From positions 1 through 7,464 of the forward strand of contig JAUVKB010000107.1 of the NCBI GenBank assembly GCA_030596405.1: a stretch of DNA of 7,464 nucleotides, given 5' to 3'. A program made the translations under genes and the position numbers. This DNA is from Deltaproteobacteria bacterium (GTDB lineage Bacteria; Desulfobacterota; Desulfobacteria; Desulfobacterales; JAUVKB01). Shown here piece after piece: positions 1 through 4,189 of this stretch. The first letter of the stretch is position 1. Every line of letters starts with the position of its first letter. The notes beneath the pieces are model-generated. The model did not search any database. It was not told where the DNA came from and was given only the letters and a program-made list of their open reading frames with translations.

Positions 1-114
1 ATCCTCTTTGACTCGGCTTTTGCTATAGCTCGAAGTTACTGGTAATAAATCTAAGGCGCAGGGTTTTTGCCCCTTTGCATCAATTTCAGCATCAACATTT
101 AGTACCAACCTGAA
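1..114. other. Left-edge non-coding stretch, nothing recognised
   Basis: This is the DNA downstream of the crotonase gene. I see no convincing gene. One plus-strand frame is open from base 1 to a TAA at 43-45 (14 codons), which could be the tail of a gene outside the window but has no recognisable content. A short G3/C3 element at 61-72 has no adjoining T-run in the minus direction, so no terminator is called for the minus-strand operon. Confidence 0.3.
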
Positions 115-906
115 TTATTTATGGTCTTTCCGGCTGCGCCCCCGCTTTATGACAGCCTGCCGGCGCCCGGCTATCGATTCGGCTGAAACCTGCCGCGCGT
201 GTTCCAGGAAGGCATCCGTTTCCATACAAAGCCCCTGTGCAAGCGTTGTGTTCAAGCCCTGATCGATCAACCTTTTATACCCTTTAATTACTTCCGGCAC
301 GCACGACAGAATGTCTTTGGCCAGCGCCCTGCATGCAGGCATCAGTTCGTCCGGCGGCAATACGCGGTTGACCAGGCCCCATTTTTCGGCCTGTTCGGCC
401 GACAGGTAGTTGCCTGTAAAAGATATTTCCTTTGCCCGGCCGGGCCCGATGATCCGCGGTAAAATCTGGCTCAGACCGCCGCCCGGAATAAATCCGACAC
501 GCGCATGAGTATCGGCAAAACGCGCCTGAGTCGAAGCATAAAGAATGTCGCACATCAAGGCAAGTTCGAACCCGCCTGCAACGGCAGGCCCGTTTATCGC
601 CCCGATAATGGGACGGTCAAATCCGTATATTTTCCGGAAAATAGCCGCGGTTACCTGGGAAAGGCCGGAGTCATCGTCAAGGGCGGGGTTTTTAGTCCCC
701 AGTTCCTTAAGGTCAAGGCCCGCGCAAAAAGCGCGGCCGGCCCCGGTTAAAATAACCACCCCGGTTTCAGAGTCGGCCGCAAGATCTTCAAATGCATCGG
801 CAACAGCATTCATCAACTGCAGGGAAAGGGCATTCATCACCCCGGGACGGTTAAGGGTCAGAGTGGCGATACCTTCGCTTTTTTCCAGAAGAACCAGGGA
901 AGTCAT
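115..906 (-). CDS. Enoyl-CoA hydratase/isomerase (crotonase) family protein
   Basis: A 263-residue crotonase-fold enzyme, the usual length for the family, expected in the cytoplasm and acting on acyl-CoA thioesters in fatty-acid or aromatic/branched acid metabolism. Visible landmarks: the N-terminal TLNRP stretch (17-21), the CoA/oxyanion-hole segment CAGLDL (61-66), the second oxyanion/active-site segment GGFELA (111-116) with Glu114 at the first catalytic glutamate position of crotonase, and DTHARVGFIPGGG (132-144). In that last block the position of the second catalytic glutamate is His134, so hydratase activity is not assured. Isomerase or another crotonase reaction is possible. The start at 906 was chosen because the protein then begins MTSLVLLEK, as relatives do, and a GGAG lies just upstream (918-921). 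A longer reading to 990 would run inside the antitoxin gene. It follows the antitoxin by four bases, so the two are probably one transcript with coupled translation. Its DNA is visibly GC-richer than the genes to the right (39 of 60 bases at 121-180 against 29 of 60 at 4201-4260). Confidence 0.93.
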   Translation of the reverse strand: MTSLVLLEKSEGIATLTLNRPGVMNALSLQLMNAVADAFEDLAADSETGVVILTGAGRAFCAGLDLKELGTKNPALDDDSGLSQVTAAIFRKIYGFDRPIIGAINGPAVAGGFELALMCDILYASTQARFADTHARVGFIPGGGLSQILPRIIGPGRAKEISFTGNYLSAEQAEKWGLVNRVLPPDELMPACRALAKDILSCVPEVIKGYKRLIDQGLNTTLAQGLCMETDAFLEHARQVSAESIAGRRQAVIKRGRSRKDHK

Positions 907-910
907 TGTT

Positions 911-1183
911 CTATTTACTCCAGGGGTTGAATAATGCAACATCCCTTGGAAAATCGTTATCTCTTGTGATTTCCAAATCAGTCCCTGCAAGAGGAGAATT
1001 CCTCAGGAACATGACCAAATCCATTTTCGGCCTTGTTATTTTCCGGTATTCATCAAATCCAAGCACGACAACAGCCTCTCTTCCGTGTTTGGTAACAATT
1101 TGAGGCCCGTCATGTTGAGCCCTTTCAACAAGATTGCTGAATTTATTTTTGGCATCCTGGAGCTGCCATTTATTCCCTGTCAT
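911..1183 (-). CDS. Phd/YefM family antitoxin, no adjacent toxin
   Basis: A 90-residue protein with the Phd/YefM antitoxin pattern. Its N-terminal DNA-binding part reads WQLQDAKNKFSNLVERA (6-22), followed by a strand rich in G and V ending VTKHGREAVVVLGFDEYRKI (30-49). The C-terminal tail, with FLRNSPLAGTDLEITRDND around 59-77, resembles the toxin-wrapping tail of antitoxins paired with VapC/PIN-type toxins. Such proteins bind operator DNA as dimers, repress their own operon and neutralise a toxin encoded immediately downstream. Here the downstream gene is a crotonase, only four bases away, so there is no room for a toxin remnant. The start is well supported by GGGAGG at 1191-1196, seven bases upstream. 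A sigma70-like promoter with an inverted repeat over the -10 lies about 160 bases upstream. It may be a solitary antitoxin, a remnant of a TA pair, or a transcription regulator for the crotonase. The family call is firm; the role is inferred. Confidence 0.88.
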   Translation of the reverse strand: MTGNKWQLQDAKNKFSNLVERAQHDGPQIVTKHGREAVVVLGFDEYRKITRPKMDLVMFLRNSPLAGTDLEITRDNDFPRDVALFNPWSK

Positions 1184-1184
1184 A

Positions 1185-1201
1185 ATATCGCCTCCCGATA
1201 T
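1185..1201 (-). promoter_or_regulatory. Inverted repeat with the antitoxin ribosome site in its loop
   Basis: Read on the minus strand, perfect 6-base arms ATATCG and CGATAT flank GGAGG, the Shine-Dalgarno core of the antitoxin gene. The second arm ends two bases before the start codon begins. In RNA this would be a small hairpin presenting the ribosome site in its loop. As DNA it is a 17-bp symmetric site that a dimeric protein such as the antitoxin could bind. The symmetry is seen directly; either function is inferred. Confidence 0.5.
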
Positions 1202-1282
1202 GTTTATCCCGGATTTCTCACGAGTTTTCAGCGGTGCAGGAACAAGACATTTCAGCCCGAAGACGTAATGTTTTACTTCGAG

Positions 1283-1311
1283 AGCAGCAATAACGTTATT
1301 CCCGTGCTGCT
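1283..1311. repeat. Nested palindrome in antitoxin leader
   Basis: Arms AGCAGCA (1283-1289) and TGCTGCT (1305-1311) enclose a perfect 12-bp palindrome, AATAACGTTATT (1289-1300), that shares one base with the left arm. It lies between the predicted antitoxin transcription start and the gene. It could be an operator or a folded leader element. There is no T-run after it in the minus direction, so it is not a typical terminator. Confidence 0.4.
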
Positions 1312-1341
1312 AAAGGCCCATGAAAACCGGGCTAGCCTAAC

Positions 1342-1358
1342 TAGACATTATCAGTCTA
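1342..1358. promoter_or_regulatory. Candidate operator for the antitoxin operon
   Basis: An inverted repeat TAGAC-N7-GTCTA overlaps the -10 element of the minus-strand promoter. Antitoxins of the Phd/YefM family usually repress their own promoters by binding such symmetric sites, so this is the most natural place for autoregulation. The repeat is seen directly; binding by the antitoxin is inferred. Five-base arms can arise by chance. Confidence 0.4.
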
Positions 1359-1373
1359 TATCGCCGATGTCAA
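1345..1373 (-). promoter_or_regulatory. Sigma70-like promoter for antitoxin-crotonase operon
   Basis: On the minus strand a perfect -35 TTGACA (1368-1373) is followed after 17 bases by TAATGT (1345-1350). An alternative -10, GATAAT (1347-1352), matches consensus better but leaves only 15 bases of spacing. Transcription would start near 1338, giving a leader of about 155 bases before the antitoxin start. The long leader is unusual and contains two palindromes. Confidence 0.55.
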
Positions 1374-1430
1374 ATCAATATTAAAGGACATTTGAAAACA
1401 CAAAAACAATAATCGCGCGTCATAGCGGCT

Positions 1431-1450
1431 TGATCTGCTCAGGCTGATCA
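1431..1450. repeat. Imperfect 20-bp palindrome upstream of mlaF promoter
   Basis: TGATC and GATCA ends, with one mismatch and then a further GC/GC pair on each side, surround a four-base unpaired centre. It lies about 30 bases upstream of the -35 box of the mlaF promoter, where an activator or regulator might bind. There is no T-run, so it is not a convincing terminator. Confidence 0.25.
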
Positions 1451-1481
1451 GGGTTAGCGCAAAAATAATAATATTGATGTG

Positions 1482-1510
1482 TTGCACTCGACTGTGAATC
1501 TATTTATAAT
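1482..1510 (+). promoter_or_regulatory. Near-consensus sigma70 promoter for the Mla operon
   Basis: TTGCAC (1482-1487), then exactly 17 bases, then a perfect TATAAT (1505-1510). Transcription would start near 1517, giving a 45-base leader before the mlaF ATG. Similar TTGCAC and TATAAT strings recur at 1527-1532 and 1558-1563, but with 25 bases between them. The second TATAAT overlaps the start codon, so this echo is probably chance. Confidence 0.75.
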
Positions 1511-1561
1511 AGATAGCAAGGTGTTTTTGCACGTAAACTTACAAATTCAAGAAAGTTTATA

Positions 1562-2317
1562 ATGGAAAAAGAAGCCATTATCAAGGTAAGACGTCTGGCT
1601 GCGGGATATGGTGACGATCTTATCCTCAATGATATAAATTTTGATGTTTTTAAAGGAGAGATCCTTGTTGTCCTGGGGGGCAGCGGATGCGGCAAGTCCA
1701 CGCTGCTCAGACACATGGCAGGATTAGACAGACCGCTTTCAGGCAGTGTATCTATTGACGGCGATGACATCACAAAATGCAACGACACAACATTTTCCAG
1801 TGTCCTGAAAAAAATCGGCATTCTTTTTCAAAGCAGCGCCCTGTTCGGTTCCATGACAATCGCCGAAAATATCGCCCTTCCCATTGAAACCTACTCCGGT
1901 CTTCCTAAAAACGCCGTAAAAAATCTTGTAAGAATGAAATTATGCATGGTCAACCTTAACGGGTATGAAAACCATCTTCCTTCTGAAATCAGCGGCGGGA
2001 TGAAAAAAAGAGCGGGCCTTGCCAGAGCCATGTCCCTTAATCCCAAAATCCTCTTTCTCGATGAACCGACTGCAGGGCTTGATCCTGTTACCGCAGCGGA
2101 GATCGACGAACTGATCCTGCTGATAAATAAAAGCGTCGGGGCAACAATGGTTGTTGTAACCCATGAACTCGAAAGCATTTTCAAGGTTGCGCAGCGGGTC
2201 ATTATGCTCGACAAAGGCGTAAAAGGGATAATCGCCCAGGGAAATCCCGTCTTTCTGAAGGATAACAGCGAAAACATGTTTGTCAGGCAGTTTTTTAACA
2301 GACAGACAACAGTTTAA
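1562..2317 (+). CDS. mlaF: MlaF-like ABC transporter ATP-binding protein
   Basis: A 251-residue cytoplasmic ATPase that would power an Mla-type phospholipid transporter between inner and outer membranes. All ABC motifs are present: Walker A GGSGCGKST (39-47), Q-loop Gln90, signature ISGGMKKRAGLARAM (143-157), Walker B ILFLDE (163-168), D-loop AGLDP (171-175) and switch His201. SGGMKKR in the signature is characteristic of the MlaF/Mkl group and separates it from generic ABC ATPases. The length is close to the usual 250-270. The start has only a weak ribosome site (AAGAAAG, 1549-1555), but the N-terminus matches relatives and a strong promoter lies just upstream. It is first in an operon with an MCE protein and an auxiliary lipoprotein. 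The MlaE permease, which must be its membrane partner, is not encoded in the window. The last codons lie in a tandem repeat, so the C-terminus NRQTTV may be a recent product of repeat expansion. Confidence 0.93.
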   Translation: MEKEAIIKVRRLAAGYGDDLILNDINFDVFKGEILVVLGGSGCGKSTLLRHMAGLDRPLSGSVSIDGDDITKCNDTTFSSVLKKIGILFQSSALFGSMTIAENIALPIETYSGLPKNAVKNLVRMKLCMVNLNGYENHLPSEISGGMKKRAGLARAMSLNPKILFLDEPTAGLDPVTAAEIDELILLINKSVGATMVVVTHELESIFKVAQRVIMLDKGVKGIIAQGNPVFLKDNSENMFVRQFFNRQTTV

Positions 2318-2344
2318 CAGACAGACGCCGGTTAACAGACAGAC
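2295..2344 (+). repeat. Three tandem copies of TTAACAGACAGAC at the mlaF end
   Basis: The 13-base unit TTAACAGACAGAC occurs at 2295-2307, 2314-2326 and 2332-2344, spaced 19 and 18 bases apart. The linkers differ partly, and copies 1 and 3 are both followed by AACAG. Copy 1 codes for the last residues of MlaF, copy 2 contains its TAA stop, and copy 3 lies just before the mlaD ribosome site. The pattern is seen directly. It looks like slippage or local duplication that lengthened the gap between the two genes. Confidence 0.85.
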
Positions 2345-2361
2345 AACAGGACGTAAAAATC

Positions 2362-3300
2362 ATGGCAGCTATTAAGACAAAATTTGCAGTCGGTTTATTT
2401 GTAATGATCGGATTTTCGCTTGCCGCGGCCACGGTCATATGGATCGGAAAGTCTCACTACCTTGAAAGCGGACAAAATTATGTTGCTTATTTTGACGAAT
2501 CGGTTCAGGGGCTAAACAAGGATTCGCCTGTAAAATACAGGGGGGTATCCATCGGAAGAGTTGAAAGCATAGGCGTTGCGCCTGACAGAAACCTGATTGA
2601 AGTTGTTCTGACAATAGAAACAGATTTGAAACTTGAAAAGGACATGGTGGCACAGCTAAAATCGGTTGGAATTACAGGGATCATGTTTATTGAACTGGAG
2701 CGGAAAACCGACGGTGAACAGAATTTCTCGCCGAAAATAACCTTTGCCGCAAAATATCCCTGTGTTGCCACAAAACCGTCTGAAATCAAACGGTTAATGG
2801 AGAACATGAACGATGTCGTAAATCATATAAAATCGATCGATATTAAGGGGATATCATCCGCTCTTAAGTCATCTGTTCTAAAAATAGAAAAAATCCTTAA
2901 CAACGGCAAAACGGATACAATCATCGATTCCGTTGAATCGACAGGCATATCTTTAAACAGATTAGTCGAAAATGCCGACACAACCGTATCCGGCCTGAAC
3001 CGGACTATCGGCCGTATCGACAGGATTATCGCATCAAACAAAGACAATGTTGATACAATAACAGACGATTTAAACTCTTCTGTTAAAAATTTAAACCGCC
3101 TTCTTGAAAAGGGCATCGATCTTATAAAAAATACCGGCGCCAAAACAGATGATCTGGATCGCCGTCTCATTGAACTGCTCGACAATGTCAACAATACGGG
3201 CAACAATCTTAATCGGTTGATTGAGCATATCGCGGACCAGCCGTCACGGCTTTTCTTTGGAGGGCCGCCTCCGGCCAGACCTGTTGAGCCTGAACCTTAA
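2362..3300 (+). CDS. mlaD: MlaD-like MCE family protein
   Basis: A 312-residue lipid-binding MCE protein, anchored in the inner membrane with its bulk in the periplasm. It has one N-terminal membrane segment (about 8-28) after a short basic start, then an MCE domain (about 40-115) with LNKDSPVKYRGVSIGRV (51-67) and KSVGITGIMFIEL (100-112). The rest (about 140-290) is a long helical region with recurring LNR motifs at 198, 212, 244 and 283. It ends in a proline-rich QPSRLFFGGPPPARP segment (293-307), typical of longer MCE proteins in delta-type proteobacteria. MCE proteins form hexameric rings, and the helices could build a tunnel or needle reaching toward the outer membrane. It is much longer than E. 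coli MlaD (about 180 residues), so the symbol denotes family rather than strict orthology. An AGGA at 2348-2351 lies 10 bases before the start. It sits 44 bases after mlaF and 31 before the lipoprotein gene. Confidence 0.9.
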   Translation: MAAIKTKFAVGLFVMIGFSLAAATVIWIGKSHYLESGQNYVAYFDESVQGLNKDSPVKYRGVSIGRVESIGVAPDRNLIEVVLTIETDLKLEKDMVAQLKSVGITGIMFIELERKTDGEQNFSPKITFAAKYPCVATKPSEIKRLMENMNDVVNHIKSIDIKGISSALKSSVLKIEKILNNGKTDTIIDSVESTGISLNRLVENADTTVSGLNRTIGRIDRIIASNKDNVDTITDDLNSSVKNLNRLLEKGIDLIKNTGAKTDDLDRRLIELLDNVNNTGNNLNRLIEHIADQPSRLFFGGPPPARPVEPEP

Positions 3301-3317
3301 TATGTGACCTTAAGCAG

Positions 3318-3330
3318 ATGGAGGCTCCAT
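3318..3330 (+). promoter_or_regulatory. Palindrome enclosing the lipoprotein ribosome site
   Basis: ATGGA and TCCAT arms surround GGC, so that GGAGG (3320-3324), the ribosome site for the next gene, lies partly in a 5-base-pair hairpin ending one base before the start codon. Pairing could lower translation of the lipoprotein unless ribosomes arriving from mlaD open it. The structure is seen directly and is short; the regulatory effect is inferred. Confidence 0.35.
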
Positions 3331-3331
3331 T

Positions 3332-3979
3332 ATGAATCATGCCAAAACAATCGGAATATTATTTTTTTTGTCTATCTTTTTTTTTCTGCTGCCCGCAGGC
3401 TGCCTTAACCTGAAAGAATCGGGGAAAAAAACAAATTACTATACTCTGGAATACGAGTCTCCGAATATCAAGGGCTTATCACCTTTGCCTGTGACCATAC
3501 GCATTGAACGTTTCAAGGCGGCTCCGTTATATGATTCGACTCAAATTATATTCAGGGACAAAGCCTATAAAAGAGATGCCTATGCTTATCACAAGTGGCG
3601 TGTAAACCCGGGCGATCTTGTTACCTGCTGTCTGACAAGGGACATCAGGCAATCTTCTCTTTTCACGGCGGTATTTGATTCGCGCAGCAAGTCTGTGTCA
3701 TGCCGCCTGATGGAGGGGACGGTCGATGAATTTTTTGAAGATGACGGAAAAGACGCCTGGAGGGCTGTCCTTACCCTCGGCATCACCTTGACGGCGAAAA
3801 ATGAGGCGGGCGACAAAAGTGTTCTGTTACAAAAGACCTACAGCACAAAAACGGTTTGCAGACAAAAAAATCCGCGGGCGCTTGCCGAAGCCATGAGCAT
3901 TGCGATGTCAAAAATTTCTGAAACTATTATAACCGATATTTATAACCGCCTTTCTCAAAAGGCCGATATAAAGTCTTGA
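3332..3979 (+). CDS. ABC-type transport auxiliary lipoprotein (DUF330/PqiC-like)
   Basis: A 215-residue predicted lipoprotein. A basic start and a hydrophobic stretch (about 7-20) lead to LPAGC with Cys24 as the lipidation site. Proline at -3 is unusual for a lipobox, but the rest fits. Residue +2 is Leu, not Asp, which favours outer-membrane sorting by the E. coli rule. The mature part starts with YYTLEY (36-41) and contains a YHKWRVNPGDLVTCCLTRDIRQSSLF block (about 86-111), the layout of the ABC_trans_aux family found beside MCE transporters. In PqiC-type systems this lipoprotein docks the periplasmic MCE tube to the outer membrane, and its place after the MCE gene suggests the same here. 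The start is supported by GGAGG seven bases upstream. It is the last gene of the operon. Family assignment is by pattern and context; no gene symbol is safe. Confidence 0.82.
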   Translation: MNHAKTIGILFFLSIFFFLLPAGCLNLKESGKKTNYYTLEYESPNIKGLSPLPVTIRIERFKAAPLYDSTQIIFRDKAYKRDAYAYHKWRVNPGDLVTCCLTRDIRQSSLFTAVFDSRSKSVSCRLMEGTVDEFFEDDGKDAWRAVLTLGITLTAKNEAGDKSVLLQKTYSTKTVCRQKNPRALAEAMSIAMSKISETIITDIYNRLSQKADIKS

Positions 3980-4056
3980 AATCTTATCCCTGGTGTTTTA
4001 CTCTCCGCTTGTATGGGATCTCCCTTGTGAAATAATTAACTTCTTGATTTTATTAA

Positions 4057-4076
4057 TTTATATCACTTTATATCAC
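4057..4076 (+). repeat. Tandem TTTATATCAC pair upstream of recA
   Basis: Two perfect adjacent copies of the 10-base unit TTTATATCAC in an AT-rich stretch. They may include the recA -10 element. Possible pairings are TTAACT (4036-4041) with TATATC (4059-4064), 17 bases apart, or TTGATT (4044-4049) with TTTATA (4067-4072), 17 apart. Neither is strong, so no promoter is called separately. Confidence 0.5.
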
Positions 4077-4102
4077 ATTGATCCAGTTACAGGCGGATTG
4101 GC

Positions 4103-4126
4103 AAGAGATGAAAAAAATCATCTCTT
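4103..4126 (+). promoter_or_regulatory. Perfect 24-bp inverted repeat, terminator-like, before recA
   Basis: AAGAGATGA (4103-4111) and TCATCTCTT (4118-4126) pair perfectly around a six-A loop, followed by two more T residues. It lies 123 bases after the lipoprotein stop and 63 bases before the recA start. It could terminate the Mla transcript, act as a leader hairpin for recA, or be an operator. The stem is AT-rich and the T-run short, so termination would be modest. Confidence 0.55.
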
Positions 4127-4178
4127 TTACTAAAACATAATGCCAAAACAGGGCAACTATTGACTTATGCTTTTTCAC

Positions 4179-4184
4179 AGGAGG
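4179..4184 (+). promoter_or_regulatory. recA ribosome binding site, sets start
   Basis: A full AGGAGG five bases before the ATG at 4190. It selects this start over an in-frame ATG at 4160 that has no such site and would add ten residues not typical of RecA. Confidence 0.85.
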
Positions 4185-4189
4185 ATATC

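Larger units (their letters stand above)
1184..1561. other. Divergent intergenic region with promoters and palindromes
   Basis: A 378-base gap between the minus-strand antitoxin operon and the plus-strand Mla operon. I find no convincing gene in it: the open frames lack a ribosome site and family features. It holds, from left to right, a palindrome around the antitoxin ribosome site, a nested palindrome at 1283-1311, the antitoxin promoter with an inverted repeat (1342-1373), an imperfect palindrome at 1431-1450, and the mlaF promoter (1482-1510). No trace of an mlaE permease gene was seen. Confidence 0.6.

Noticed and set aside
8..29. TTGACT ... TATAGC as a plus-strand promoter at the left edge
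   Set aside because: The spacing is only 10 bases, far from the 16-18 needed.
61..73. G3/C3 short hairpin as terminator of the minus-strand operon
   Set aside because: The stem is only three pairs and lacks a T-run in the minus direction.
545..934. Plus-strand open frame of 129 codons
   Set aside because: It lies opposite the crotonase gene and has a low-complexity Arg/Pro/Ala composition with no family features.
907..990. Longer crotonase start at 990 (or 942)
   Set aside because: It would overlap the well-supported antitoxin gene, adds residues unlike the family N-terminus, and the start at 906 has its own ribosome site.
1085..1384. Plus-strand open frame of 99 codons
   Set aside because: It covers the antitoxin's opposite strand and its promoter region, has no ribosome site, and no recognisable protein pattern.
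1504..1821. Minus-strand open frame over the mlaF start
   Set aside because: It is antisense to a clear ABC ATPase and shows no independent features.
4160..4189. Upstream in-frame recA start at 4160
   Set aside because: It has no ribosome site, whereas AGGAGG precedes 4190 and the protein then begins as RecA proteins do.
3980..4189. LexA/SOS box upstream of recA
   Set aside because: No CTGT-N8-ACAG or GAAC-N4-GTTC type site was found by eye; a lineage-specific site cannot be excluded.
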